Source of the DNA: Streptomyces sp. NBC_00358
Lineage (GTDB): Bacteria; Actinomycetota; Actinomycetes; Streptomycetales; Streptomycetaceae
Reading direction: 5' to 3'
Assembly (NCBI RefSeq): GCF_036099295.1
Contig: NZ_CP107976.1
Span: 682,001 to 746,000 of the forward strand
Length of the DNA stretch: 64,000 bases
The notes beneath the pieces were generated by a model. That model was not told the DNA's origin, did not search any database, and worked only from the letters and a program-made list of their open reading frames with translations. Shown in pieces: positions 25,889 through 34,781 of this stretch. Made by a program: the position numbers and the translations under genes. Every line of letters begins with the position of its first letter. Position 1 is the first letter of the stretch.

Positions 25889-25913
25889 ATTTCCCTCTGG
25901 GAAACACCGTTCA
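25889..25913 (-). promoter_or_regulatory. Regulon operator G upstream of iclR
   Basis: On the minus strand it reads TGAAC-GGT-GTTTC-N7-GAAAT, the same spacing with single changes in the outer half-sites. It lies 77 bp upstream of the iclR start and back to back with operator H, consistent with autoregulation. Confidence 0.6.
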
Positions 25914-25931
25914 ATGAGCGGTCGCCCGTGA

Positions 25932-25990
25932 TTGACACCCACTCGGACCCGTCGTTACGCTCTTCGTTACAACGTTCCACTGAGGGAAAC
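25932..25990 (+). promoter_or_regulatory. Promoter and regulon operator H of the oxidative operon
   Basis: TTGACA (25932-25937), an 18-bp spacer and TACGCT (25956-25961) form the promoter. The element GTTAC-AAC-GTTCC-N7-GAAAC at 25966-25990 overlaps the predicted transcription start. The flavin reductase fusion starts at 26017. Confidence 0.7.
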
Positions 25991-26016
25991 AAAACCCAAC
26001 GAGAACGGGGGTGGCG

Positions 26017-27381
26017 ATGACAACCGCCGTGGACGGAAGCACCTTTCGCCACGTGCTGGCCCGCTGGCCGAGCGGCGTCGGGATAGTCACCACGGCCGGC
26101 GAGGCCGGACGCCACGGCATGACCGCCAGCTCCTTCAGCAGTGTCAGCCTGGACCCGCCGCTGGTGCTGGTCTGCGTCGACCGGCGGTTGCGCTCCCACG
26201 AACTCCTCGCCCGCAACGGCGTGTTCGCCGTCAACGTGCTCGGCCGCGACCACATCGGCCTCGGCCGCCGGTTCGCCGGAATGGAACCCGAGGTGAGCGA
26301 CCGTTTCGCGGAGGGAGACTGGCTGCCCGGCGCCACCGGCAGCCCCGTCCTGACCGACGCCGCCGCCTGGGTCGACTGCCGGGTGCGCAACGCCTACCCG
26401 GGCGGCGACCACACCATCTTCGTGGGCGACGTGGTGGCCGCGGGCGTGCCCCGCATCACCTCACCCCTGCTGTTCCACTCCCGGGCCTGGGGCCAGCTCG
26501 CCGACCCGCTGCCCCGCAGTGTCGGCATCACGGACACCGGCCTCGCCCGCACCCTGCACGACCAGGGCACGGCGACCCGGCGCGGCGCACGGCTGGTGGC
26601 GACGGTCCGCGCGGCGGGAATCCCGGTCGTCGTCCCCCACGGCGCGCTGCGCATCGCGCCGCCCACGGCCCGCGGGACCGACAGGCCCGGCACCGGACTC
26701 CGTACACCTCCGGAGGGCGCCGCCGCACCGGCGGGTGCCGGCGCCCGCACCGCGCCGGGCCCGCCCGCGGTGCACGTGTGCAGCGCCGCCCAGGCCGCCG
26801 ACGCCGCCGAAGCGGGCTGCCCCTGCGTGGAGGTGACCGTCCCGGCCGACGGCACCGGAGCGGCGGCACGGGCCGTCGTCCGGGCCGTCGCGGGATCGGC
26901 GACCACCGTCGTCGCGCGGGTCCACGACGCACTCGCCCCCGACCGGGCGCGGGCCGTCCTGCACACACTCGCCGCGCTCAAGACCGCCGGCTGCGCGGAG
27001 ATCGCCCTCGTCGAGGGCCGCCCCGGTCCGGGCCCCGCGAGCACGGCCGGCGCCCTGGACGGATCGCCGCTCCATCTGCGCGCCCTGCTCCAGGACGTGG
27101 TGCCCCAGGCCGACGGCCTGCCGGTCCGGCTCGCCCTGCGCGACCACCACGGACTGGGCCTGGTCAACGCCCTGACCGCCATGAAGAGCGGAGTCCGCCT
27201 CTTCGACACCGGACTCGGCGGCTGCGCCGGACTGCTGCCGACCGAGCGTCTGGTCCTGCTCTGCGCCCGCATGGGCGTGGCCACCCCGGTCGGCCCCGAG
27301 GTCCCGCGCTCCTGGGTGAACGAGCTGGAGCGGATGCGCCACGGCCGCCCGCTGCCCGCGCGGACCGCCCCCGACCAGTGA
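26017..27381 (+). CDS. Flavin reductase domain fused to an HMG-CoA-lyase-like TIM-barrel domain
   Basis: A 454-residue fusion; ATG 26017 is preferred over GTG 26011. Residues 1-165 are a flavin reductase of the HpaC/RutF type (VLARWPSGVGIVTT, GMTASSFSSVSLDPPLVLVC, FAVNVLG). After a linker, residues about 245-440 resemble the C-terminal part of HMG-CoA lyase-type DRE-TIM barrels: LRDHHGLGLVNALTAMKSG and FDTGLGGCAG. The usual DRE metal motif at the barrel start is not evident, so the second domain may be catalytically altered. The next gene encodes an acyl-CoA-dehydrogenase-like flavoprotein, which the reductase could supply with FMNH2 or FADH2 as in two-component monooxygenases. Confidence 0.8.
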   Translation: MTTAVDGSTFRHVLARWPSGVGIVTTAGEAGRHGMTASSFSSVSLDPPLVLVCVDRRLRSHELLARNGVFAVNVLGRDHIGLGRRFAGMEPEVSDRFAEGDWLPGATGSPVLTDAAAWVDCRVRNAYPGGDHTIFVGDVVAAGVPRITSPLLFHSRAWGQLADPLPRSVGITDTGLARTLHDQGTATRRGARLVATVRAAGIPVVVPHGALRIAPPTARGTDRPGTGLRTPPEGAAAPAGAGARTAPGPPAVHVCSAAQAADAAEAGCPCVEVTVPADGTGAAARAVVRAVAGSATTVVARVHDALAPDRARAVLHTLAALKTAGCAEIALVEGRPGPGPASTAGALDGSPLHLRALLQDVVPQADGLPVRLALRDHHGLGLVNALTAMKSGVRLFDTGLGGCAGLLPTERLVLLCARMGVATPVGPEVPRSWVNELERMRHGRPLPARTAPDQ

Positions 27382-27422
27382 AATCCCCGACCCCACGCGC
27401 ACCGTCCGAGGAGCCGCCGCCG

Positions 27423-28706
27423 ATGACCGCACCGCGCCTGACCGGAGAACGCCTCGTCGACACCATGACGCCGGACGAACGCGCCCGCGCGCAGCGCGTC
27501 GAACAGGTCCTGCCCGCACTGCGCGCCCATGCCGCCGAAGCCGACGCGAAGGCCGAGTTCCCGGCCGGACACGTCGCGCTGCTGCGGGACGCCGGACTGC
27601 TGGGACTCGTCGTGCCGCAGAAGTACGGCGGTCTCGGTGGCACCCTGCGCGACCTCGCCGCGGCCACCTTCGCCATGGGCACCGCCTGCCCCTCCACCGC
27701 GCTCGCCTACTTCTTCCACAACACGAGCGCCTCCCGGGGCCTGCTGCCGCTGGAGGCCGTCCGCGCGGGACTCTTCCGCGAGGACGAGACCGCGGAGGTC
27801 ACCGCGTTCGCCGAACGGGTGCTGACCAGCATGGCCGCCGGTGCCTGGCTCGGGAACTTCGCCAGCGAGTCGGTCAAGAGCTCCACCGCGAACATCGCCA
27901 TCGCCACCACGGCCGAACAGGCCCCGGGCGGCTGGCTGCTGACGGGCGAGAAGTCCTTCGGCTGCGCGACCGGCGTCGCCGACACCTATCTCGTCACGGC
28001 CCGGCTGGAGGGCACCGAGGGGCCCGACGGCCTGGCCCTCTTCCTGGTGCCGCGCACCGCGGAGGGGGTCAGTTCCCGTGAACCCTGGAACGGGCTCGGC
28101 ATGCGCGGCAGCGCCAATCACGGCATACGGCTGAGCGGCACGTTCGTCCCGCACGAGGAGGCGCTGACGGTGCCCGGCGCCTTCACGCGGATGCTCCAGG
28201 TCAGCCGGGGCAGCTTCGTCGGCAATCAACTCGCCATCGCCGCCGTGTACACGGGGGCGGCGCAGGCGGTGTACGACCACGCGCTGGAGCGTCTCACCCG
28301 CAGGACCTTCGCCGACACGGGCCGGCCGATCGCCTCCAGCCCCATGCACCAGGTGCTCATCGGCGACATGACCCAGCGCCTGGAGACCGCGTACCTGTGG
28401 CTCCGGCGGCAGTTGGACCTGGAGACGTCCGAACCGCCGCTGCGCGTCAAGTCCGAGGTCTTCGCACAATGGCGGCTGGGCAAGGGTTCGGTCACCGAGG
28501 CATGCTTCGACGTGGCCGTCGCGGCCCTCAAGGCCTGCGGCACGTCCGGCGCCACCATGGACGGGACGATCGGCCGCACGGTCCGCGACCTCGCGATGGG
28601 CCTGGTGATGACCTTCCCCGCGGAGCGGGGCCGGCTGGAGGCCGCGAAGATGGCCACCGACTCCCTGGAGAACGCGCTCTTCGCCAACGTGGAGGCCGAC
28701 CGTTGA
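27423..28706 (+). CDS. Acyl-CoA-dehydrogenase-fold flavoprotein (possible two-component monooxygenase)
   Basis: A 427-residue protein from ATG 27423, with GAGGAG ahead. The fold is acyl-CoA dehydrogenase-like: LLRDAGLLGLVVPQKYGG, GWLLTGEKSFGCATG, GLGMRGSANHGIRL. The C-terminal region lacks the usual catalytic glutamate motif (no EGT-type sequence). This and the flavin reductase gene next door suggest a group D flavin monooxygenase, such as DszC or HsaA types, rather than a dehydrogenase. It would use reduced flavin and oxygen to hydroxylate or open its substrate. A plain acyl-CoA dehydrogenase remains possible. Confidence 0.82.
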   Translation: MTAPRLTGERLVDTMTPDERARAQRVEQVLPALRAHAAEADAKAEFPAGHVALLRDAGLLGLVVPQKYGGLGGTLRDLAAATFAMGTACPSTALAYFFHNTSASRGLLPLEAVRAGLFREDETAEVTAFAERVLTSMAAGAWLGNFASESVKSSTANIAIATTAEQAPGGWLLTGEKSFGCATGVADTYLVTARLEGTEGPDGLALFLVPRTAEGVSSREPWNGLGMRGSANHGIRLSGTFVPHEEALTVPGAFTRMLQVSRGSFVGNQLAIAAVYTGAAQAVYDHALERLTRRTFADTGRPIASSPMHQVLIGDMTQRLETAYLWLRRQLDLETSEPPLRVKSEVFAQWRLGKGSVTEACFDVAVAALKACGTSGATMDGTIGRTVRDLAMGLVMTFPAERGRLEAAKMATDSLENALFANVEADR

Positions 28707-30247
28707 ACACCCCCGCTCCGGTCAATAGCCTTGCGAATTCAGGCGACTTGGACCTGGAGGAGACCGCGGATCTCGTGGCCGGCGGCTGGCAGGCCTGCCG
28801 TGACCGGCTCGGTCCGGTGCTGGAGAATCCCGCCACCGGCGCGACGGTGCGTCCCGCCCTGGGCAGTTCGGCCGCGCGCGCCGAACGGGCCCTGGCGACG
28901 GCGGACACGCTGCACACCAGGGGCTCCTGGGCCTCACTCCCCGCCGACGACCGCGCCGACGCCCTGGACACGGCGGCGGCGGCCGTCGAACGACGCGTGG
29001 CGGCCGTCGTGCGGGCCGAGTCCTTCGCCACCGGCGTTCCGCTGGCCCAGACCGCCGGGCTGGGCGTCATCGTCGGCGGTGCGTTCCGGCTCGCCGCGGC
29101 CCGCCTGCGCGCGGGTGTGCTGCGCTCCGGGGCGACGCGGCCGGACGGTCACGCCGTCGAGGTGCGGCGGGCTCCGCTGGGACCCGCGTTGTGCGTGGTG
29201 CCGTACAACGCACCCGCGCCGATGGCCGCGCACAAGGCGGCGAGCGCCCTGGCGGCGGGCTGCCCCGTCATCGTCAAGGCACCTGAACTGGCCCCGTACG
29301 GAACACAGTTGCTCGTCCGTGCGGCCGCCGAGGGGCTGGCGGCGGCCGGGGCTCCGCCGGGCGTGCTCCAGCTCCTGCACGGCGACGGACTCACCGGCGC
29401 GCGACTGGTGGCCGACGCCCGGATCCGCGCGGTGTCGTTCACGGGCGGCACGGCGGCGGGCAGGATGGTGGGCGCCGCCTGCGGCCAGGGACTGAAACCG
29501 GCGCAGCTCGAACTCGGCGGGAACAACCCGCTCGTCGTGATGCCGGACGCCGACCCCGCGGTGGCGGCCCGGATGGCCGCCGAACTCCTGACGACCCTCA
29601 ACGGCCAGTGGTGCCGCGCCCTGGGCCGGCTGATCGTTCCGTCCGCGATGCTGCCCCGCCTGCTGGCGGACACCGGCGCCGTCCTGGCCGGTCTGAAGGC
29701 CGGCGATCCGCTCGACGCGGCCACCGGGTACGGGCCGCTCGCCCACTCGGCCCATCACCGGCGCGTCACGGCGGCGGTCGACGCGCTCACAGCGGCGGGC
29801 GGTACCCCGCACACCTTCACCGAGATCCCGGAGTCCGGCAGCTACTTCGCACCGGTCCTGCTGACCGGTGTCCCCGAACAGGCGGCCCGTGAGGAGGTGT
29901 TCGGCCCCGTGGCCACCGTCCACGCCTACGACAGCGAGGACGAGGCGGTCGCGCTGGCCAACAGCACCGGATACGGGCTGGAGGGCTACGTGGCCGGAAC
30001 GGAGGAGGCCGCCGCCCTCGCGGTGGCACGCCGTATCAGGGCGGGCGAGGTGAAGGTCAACGGCTCCTCGCTGATGAGCCTGCACATGGAGACCCCGCGG
30101 CCCGCCTGGGGGCTGTCCGGCGTGGTCGACGAGGGGACCGACGAGACGCTGCTGCACTTCACGGGCGGCCGGGTCACCGGCGTCGAGGGCGCCTTCGCGC
30201 TGCACACCGGGCCGGGCCCCGGGACCGCGGCGGGCGGGTCCCGGTGA
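28703..30247 (+). CDS. Aldehyde dehydrogenase, copy 1
   Basis: A 514-residue ALDH-superfamily protein. TTG 28703, overlapping the preceding TGA by 3 bp, is the most likely start because the frame and the family length agree. It has PLGPALCVVPYNAPAP and AAGCPVIVKAPE (cofactor site), LELGGNNP (the usual lysine of GGKNP is asparagine), and the catalytic cysteine in NGQWCRALGRL. It oxidises an aldehyde to the acid using NAD(P). In this operon a phytenal-type or fragment-derived aldehyde is possible. It overlaps the FAD monooxygenase gene by 4 bp. Confidence 0.88.
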   Translation: MNTPAPVNSLANSGDLDLEETADLVAGGWQACRDRLGPVLENPATGATVRPALGSSAARAERALATADTLHTRGSWASLPADDRADALDTAAAAVERRVAAVVRAESFATGVPLAQTAGLGVIVGGAFRLAAARLRAGVLRSGATRPDGHAVEVRRAPLGPALCVVPYNAPAPMAAHKAASALAAGCPVIVKAPELAPYGTQLLVRAAAEGLAAAGAPPGVLQLLHGDGLTGARLVADARIRAVSFTGGTAAGRMVGAACGQGLKPAQLELGGNNPLVVMPDADPAVAARMAAELLTTLNGQWCRALGRLIVPSAMLPRLLADTGAVLAGLKAGDPLDAATGYGPLAHSAHHRRVTAAVDALTAAGGTPHTFTEIPESGSYFAPVLLTGVPEQAAREEVFGPVATVHAYDSEDEAVALANSTGYGLEGYVAGTEEAAALAVARRIRAGEVKVNGSSLMSLHMETPRPAWGLSGVVDEGTDETLLHFTGGRVTGVEGAFALHTGPGPGTAAGGSR

Positions 30248-31446
30248 CGGGCACACCGCCCGGCGGGCGGGTCCTGGTCGCCGGGGCGGGTCCGGTGGGG
30301 CTGACCGCCGCACTGGTGCTCGCCCGGCGCGGGGTGCCCGTCACGGTGCTGGAGGCGGGTCCCGGGCTCTCCGCCGAATCGCGGGCGTCGACGTTCCATC
30401 CGCCGACCCTGGAGATGCTGGAGGACCTCGGGGTACTCGGTCCGGTGCTCGAACAGGGCCTGGTCGCACGGACCTTCCAGTACCGCGACCGGCGCACCGG
30501 CCCCGTCGCGGAGCTCGACCTGGCCGTGCTCGCGCGGGACACCCGGCATCCCTACCGGGTGCAACTGGAGCAGGGCAAGCTGACGCCCGTGCTCCTGCGC
30601 GCGCTCTCCCGGCTGCCGGGAAGCGAGGTGCGTTTCGGCGCCCGGGTCTCCGCGGTCCTCCAGGACGCGGACGCGGTGGACGCCGTACTGAGTGACGGAA
30701 CGACCGTGCGCGGCTCCCACCTGCTCGCGGCCGACGGCGCGCACTCCGCGGTGCGCCGGTCGCTGGGGATCGGCTTCGAGGGCATGACCTACCCGGAGCG
30801 TTTCCTCGTCGCGTCCGTCGAGGACGACCTGGCGGCCGAGATTCCCGGGCTCGCCCCCATCGCCTACGTCATGGATCCCGACGAATGGCTGGTCCTGCTG
30901 CGCACCCCCGATCACTGGCGGATCCTGCTGCCGACCCGCGATGACACCACGGACGCGGCCGAACTCGCCCTGCTGCCCGATCGGTTGAACTCCCTGCGCG
31001 CATCGGCCGGCGGCCGGACGGGCCCGCCGTGGCGGGTCGCCCAGGCCGGCCTCTACCGCGTGCACCAGCGGGTCGCCGACACGTTCCGGCGGGGCCGGGT
31101 GCTCCTGTGCGGGGACGCGGCCCACGTCAACAACCCGCTCGGCGGCATGGGCATGAACAGCGGCATCCACGACGCGGTGCTGATCGGCGCCGCGCTCCGC
31201 GCCCTCGTCACCGGGCGGCCCGGCGCGGACGAGGCACTGGAACGGGTCGCCGCGGCCCGGCGGCACTGTGCGCTGACATACGTCGGAGCCCAGACGCACC
31301 GCAACTGGGAACGGCTCAGGGTCCGCGACCCCGCGCGACGCTCCGCTCTCGCGGAAGAGCTGCGGGCCACGGCGGCCGATCCGGCGCGTGCCCGGCAGGC
31401 GCTGCTGCGCAGTTCGATGATCGCGTCCCTGCGGACGCCCGTGTGA
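30244..31446 (+). CDS. FAD-dependent aromatic monooxygenase-like protein
   Basis: A 400-residue group A flavoprotein monooxygenase (PHBH/PheA type) from GTG 30244. The FAD motifs are in place: VAGAGPVGLTAALVLARRG (GxGxxG), LLAADGAHSAVRRSLG (DG motif) and LLCGDAAHVNNPLGGMGMN (GD motif). Such enzymes hydroxylate aromatic or cyclic substrates with NAD(P)H and oxygen. The gene is coupled to ALDH copy 1 by overlap and precedes ALDH copy 2 by 78 bp, forming an oxidative cassette. Its substrate is unknown. Confidence 0.9.
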   Translation: MTGTPPGGRVLVAGAGPVGLTAALVLARRGVPVTVLEAGPGLSAESRASTFHPPTLEMLEDLGVLGPVLEQGLVARTFQYRDRRTGPVAELDLAVLARDTRHPYRVQLEQGKLTPVLLRALSRLPGSEVRFGARVSAVLQDADAVDAVLSDGTTVRGSHLLAADGAHSAVRRSLGIGFEGMTYPERFLVASVEDDLAAEIPGLAPIAYVMDPDEWLVLLRTPDHWRILLPTRDDTTDAAELALLPDRLNSLRASAGGRTGPPWRVAQAGLYRVHQRVADTFRRGRVLLCGDAAHVNNPLGGMGMNSGIHDAVLIGAALRALVTGRPGADEALERVAAARRHCALTYVGAQTHRNWERLRVRDPARRSALAEELRATAADPARARQALLRSSMIASLRTPV

Positions 31447-31524
31447 CAACGCGGCGGTGCGGCGGTCGGCGGCCCCGTGGCCGCCGACCCGAACAATCAC
31501 CGACGACCGGCGGCGAGGAGGGCC

Positions 31525-33009
31525 ATGCCCGTCGACGACCTGATCAGGATCCACAACCCGGCCAGGACGGCCGAGCTCGTCGGCTGCGCGACGCCCGCGA
31601 CGCCGCGGGAGGTGGACCGGGCGGTGGCCGCCGCCGGGCGGGCCGCCCCGTACTGGGCGCGGACCTCGGTGTCCGAGCGCGCGTCCGCGCTGCTCTCCGC
31701 CGCGGCCACCCTGGAAGCGGCGGCACGGACCCACGCGCCGCTGCTCGCGCGGGAGTCGGGCAAACCACTGGCCGACTGCCGTGGTGAGATCACGTTCTCC
31801 GCGGCGGTGCTCCGCTGGTTCGCGGACGCGGCACCCGGTCTGCTCGCGGACCGCCTGATCGACGACGCCCAGGGCAGACTGACGATCCGTCAACGGCCGT
31901 ACGGGCCGGTCGCCGCCCTCACTCCATGGAACGCGCCGGTGGTGCTGACCGCGCTGAAACTCGCCCCCGCCCTGGTCGCGGGCAACGCGCTGCTGGTGAA
32001 ACCGTCCCCGCTCGCCCCGCTGGCCATCGGCGCGCTGCTCACCCGCCTCGCGGAGCACTTCCCCGCCGGACTGCTGCACACCCTGCACGGACACGCAGCG
32101 ACGGCCACCCACCTGGTCGGCCACCCCGGCGTCTACAAAGTGGCCTTCACCGGCGGCGCGAGAGCGGCGCGCGCGATCGGGGCGGCCGCGGCAAAGGCCC
32201 TCACCCCGACGGTGATGGAACTGGGCGGGAACGACGCGGCCGTCCTCCTCGACGACGCCCTGCTCGACGACGACGCCATGGACCGGCTGGTGCTCGCGGC
32301 GATGGCCACGGCCGGCCAGGTGTGCATGGCGGTCAAACGGATCTACGTGCCCCGGGCCCGGCACGACCGTTTCGTGGACGCCTTCACGGCGGCGGCCGCG
32401 CGCGTCGTACGGCTCGGCGACCCGCTGGCTCCCGGTGTGAGCGTGGGGCCGGTGATCTCGGCGGAGTCGGCGGCGCGGTTGCGCGCCCTGACCGACGACG
32501 CCCTGAGACGCGGCGGCCGGGCTCTCCCGCTCGGCGCGGTGTGTCCGTCGACCGACACATCGGCCGGGCACTTCGTCCGGCCCGCGGTGCTGCTCGGCCT
32601 GGACGAACGGGCCCCGCTGGTACGGGAGGAGCAGTTCGGGCCGCTGGTACCGGTGCTCGCGTACGACAGCGAGGACGAGGTGATCGCACGGGCGGGCGCG
32701 GGTGAACTCGGCCTGGGCGCCTCGGTCTGGAGCGCCGACGAGGAGCGGGCCTTCGCCGTCGCGCGCCGCCTCGACGCGGGCTTCTGCTTCGTCAACACCC
32801 ACAACCGGACGGGCATGTCCCTGCGCGCGCCGTTCGGCGGGGTCAAGCGCAGCGGCCACGGGCGCGAGTACGGCGCGGAGGGCCTGCTGGAGTACGTGCA
32901 GCCGTGCGTGACCCACGCACCGGCCGCGTTCCGCGGGGGTGGCGCCGGGATGGCACCCGGCGCGTATCCGCTTCCCGCCGACCCGCCCGGTCATCCGTCC
33001 AGGGAGTGA
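31525..33009 (+). CDS. Aldehyde dehydrogenase, copy 2
   Basis: A 494-residue ALDH. ATG 31525 has GAGGAGGG at 31516-31523, so I chose it over the upstream GTG 31477. Motifs in order: YGPVAALTPWNAPVV, LALVAGNALLVKPSP region, MELGGNDAAV, catalytic cysteine in GQVCMAVKRIYVP, and the C-terminal PFGGVKRSGHGREYG. It has the usual family length. Two ALDHs in one operon suggest two aldehydes, or one for phytol-derived phytenal and one for a ring fragment; the sequence does not decide this. Confidence 0.9.
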   Translation: MPVDDLIRIHNPARTAELVGCATPATPREVDRAVAAAGRAAPYWARTSVSERASALLSAAATLEAAARTHAPLLARESGKPLADCRGEITFSAAVLRWFADAAPGLLADRLIDDAQGRLTIRQRPYGPVAALTPWNAPVVLTALKLAPALVAGNALLVKPSPLAPLAIGALLTRLAEHFPAGLLHTLHGHAATATHLVGHPGVYKVAFTGGARAARAIGAAAAKALTPTVMELGGNDAAVLLDDALLDDDAMDRLVLAAMATAGQVCMAVKRIYVPRARHDRFVDAFTAAAARVVRLGDPLAPGVSVGPVISAESAARLRALTDDALRRGGRALPLGAVCPSTDTSAGHFVRPAVLLGLDERAPLVREEQFGPLVPVLAYDSEDEVIARAGAGELGLGASVWSADEERAFAVARRLDAGFCFVNTHNRTGMSLRAPFGGVKRSGHGREYGAEGLLEYVQPCVTHAPAAFRGGGAGMAPGAYPLPADPPGHPSRE

Positions 33010-33250
33010 CCCGTCACCGCGCCCGGCCTGTCTCGCCGGGGCGCCTCGCTCCCCCGCCCGACCCGTCGAGGACGTGAGCCGCCGTCCTGCCCGGCCCCCC
33101 GGTCCAGGGCGCGACCCGCAGTCCCGGCCCCCTGAGGAGGGAGGCCTCCTCCGGGCCGGAACCTCCCCGGAGCTCCACAGCACGGAACGGCACAGAACGG
33201 CACCAGCGCTTCCGTCCACGCAACAGCCGACCTCACACCGGAGGCAAGTC

Positions 33251-34237
33251 ATGAGACTGCTGCCCCGCTCCAGACCCTTCACCCCGGCCGTCACCCTGGC
33301 GGTGGCCCTGCTGCTCGTGTTCCAGCCGTCCGGGGCGCGCGCCGCGGGCGTCACCAAGGAGTCGACCACCGTCGACGTCTCGTGCGCCGCGTTCACCTAC
33401 CATCAGAGCGCCGACTGGTACTTCCCCTCCGGCACACCCACCGGGCTGGTCTGGCTCCAGCACGGTTTCGCCCGCGCCAACGAGAATGTGCAGGACCTGG
33501 CCGAGCACTACGCCGCGGCCGGATACCTCGTGTTCGCGCCGACCCTGCCGAGCGCCGACCTGTTCGGCTGCACACTGCCCGACCTCGGCAACAACAAGCC
33601 CTTCCTCGACAACGTCGCCTCCTGGTTCACCGCGAGCGGCACCGGCGCCGACCGGCTCAGGTCCAGCTATGCCCGTGCCGCCGCGGCGGCGGGACGCTCC
33701 GGAACCGCGCTGCCGTCCTCGCTCGTCCTGTCCGGCCACTCGGCGGGCGGCGAGGCGGTGGAATACGTGGCCCAGCGGCTGCACGCGACCGCGCCGGCCG
33801 ACTTCGCCCGGGTACGCGGCCTGGTGCTGCTCGACCCGGTGAAGTCGTTCCTGGGCAGCAACACCGAGGACTCGCTGACCGGGCTGGCGGGCACGGGGCT
33901 GCCCGTGCACACCATCTCCTCGCCGCCGTACTCCTGCAACAGCGACGGCACGGGAACGGAAGCGGTGCGGGAGCTGGTCCCGGCCGCGTTCGTCGGCGTA
34001 CGGCTGACGACCGGCGCCCACACCGACGCGGAGGGCGCGAGCACCGACCTCGCGGGGACCGCCCTGTGCGGCACACCGCAGGCGAAGAACGTGGCGGCGT
34101 TGCAGAGCCTCGCCACGGCCTGGGCGTCGGACGCCTTCTCCGGTCGCACCACGGCCGCCTGGTACCCGGGAGGCGCGTCCTACGACGCCCTGCTGGCCGC
34201 CGGGACCATCAGCACCCTGGCCGGGGCCGGCGCCTGA
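33251..34237 (+). CDS. Secreted alpha/beta hydrolase (chlorophyllase/PAF-acetylhydrolase-like)
   Basis: A 328-residue exported hydrolase from ATG 33251 with GGAGGC in front. The signal peptide ends near residue 32 (GARA-AG). It has the oxyanion strand VWLQHGF, the nucleophile S164 in LSGHSAGG, and a likely acid in LLDPVK. The GHS-x-GG elbow and general layout resemble plant chlorophyllases and related lipases (GHSRGG in plants). It is the last gene of the oxidative operon after a 241-bp gap with no clear content. Outside the cell it could cleave phytyl or other esters. A generic lipase is the alternative. Confidence 0.82.
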   Translation: MRLLPRSRPFTPAVTLAVALLLVFQPSGARAAGVTKESTTVDVSCAAFTYHQSADWYFPSGTPTGLVWLQHGFARANENVQDLAEHYAAAGYLVFAPTLPSADLFGCTLPDLGNNKPFLDNVASWFTASGTGADRLRSSYARAAAAAGRSGTALPSSLVLSGHSAGGEAVEYVAQRLHATAPADFARVRGLVLLDPVKSFLGSNTEDSLTGLAGTGLPVHTISSPPYSCNSDGTGTEAVRELVPAAFVGVRLTTGAHTDAEGASTDLAGTALCGTPQAKNVAALQSLATAWASDAFSGRTTAAWYPGGASYDALLAAGTISTLAGAGA

Positions 34238-34256
34238 GCGACGGCCTCGGGCCACC

Positions 34257-34288
34257 CTGTCGGCGCGCGCTCCGGCGCTCGCCGACAG
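34257..34288. terminator. Hairpin after the secreted hydrolase
   Basis: CTGTCGGCG (34257-34265) pairs perfectly with CGCCGACAG (34280-34288), loop 14 nt. It separates the convergent hydrolase and Dabb-domain genes. Confidence 0.65.
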
Positions 34289-34362
34289 CGGCGCCCCGGC
34301 CGTGGGCGGTGGCTCGCAGGTGTGGTGGCCGAGGCTGCAACAGGACCTCGACCTCGACGCGT

Positions 34363-34674
34363 TCAGCCCGCATCCGGTCCGTCGAGCGGCTCGACCTCAA
34401 GGCTGTCGACGACAGCCCGGTCGGCGAGCCGGGGCCGCAGCCACTCCGCGAGCAGCAGATGCTCCGGATGCCTCTGATAGGCCGCCAGTTCGTCCGGACC
34501 GGCATGGCTGGTGATCATGCTCAGGTGGTAGGAGACCGGTGTACCGAGGACGTCCAGTCCCAGTGTCATGGAGCGGATCTCCCGTACCAGTGGGGCCAGT
34601 TGCTCCAGTCTGCGGCGGGCCTCGGGCGCGTCGGCCGGATCCGCGAACCTCATCAGCACGACATGAGTGAGCAC
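34363..34674 (-). CDS. Dabb (stress-responsive alpha/beta-barrel) domain protein
   Basis: A 103-residue protein. GTG 34674 is the start, with a GAAAGGA ribosome site at about 34679-34685. It begins VLTHVVLMRFADPADAPEARRRLEQL, split here as LTHVVLMRF and PEARRRLEQL, and ends with the TYxxHPEHL-like segment AYQRHPEHLLL, both characteristic of Dabb domains. The fold serves as a small dimeric ferredoxin-like barrel and includes olivetolic acid cyclase. The gene is divergent from the nitrilase operon across operator I and may be co-regulated. Role unknown. Confidence 0.8.
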   Translation of the reverse strand: MLTHVVLMRFADPADAPEARRRLEQLAPLVREIRSMTLGLDVLGTPVSYHLSMITSHAGPDELAAYQRHPEHLLLAEWLRPRLADRAVVDSLEVEPLDGPDAG

Positions 34675-34734
34675 AGCGGTCCTTTCGCTGGGCGACAGCG
34701 GAACTCCCCTCTGTCGCAGGGCTGTCGGCGAGTG

Positions 34735-34768
34735 TATGTTCAGGAAACAGTGTTCCACCAGGGGAACC
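34735..34768 (+). promoter_or_regulatory. Regulon operator I of the chlorophyll-type operon
   Basis: A -10-like TATGTT (34735-34740) is followed by GAAAC-AGT-GTTCC-N7-GAACC at 34744-34768, over the predicted transcription start. The nitrilase-family gene begins at 34782, 14 bp later. Confidence 0.65.
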
Positions 34769-34781
34769 AAGGGAGAGTGTG

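Noticed and set aside
29986..33396. Minus-strand open frame of 1136 codons opposite the ALDH and monooxygenase genes
   Set aside because: Antisense shadow of genes with intact catalytic motifs.
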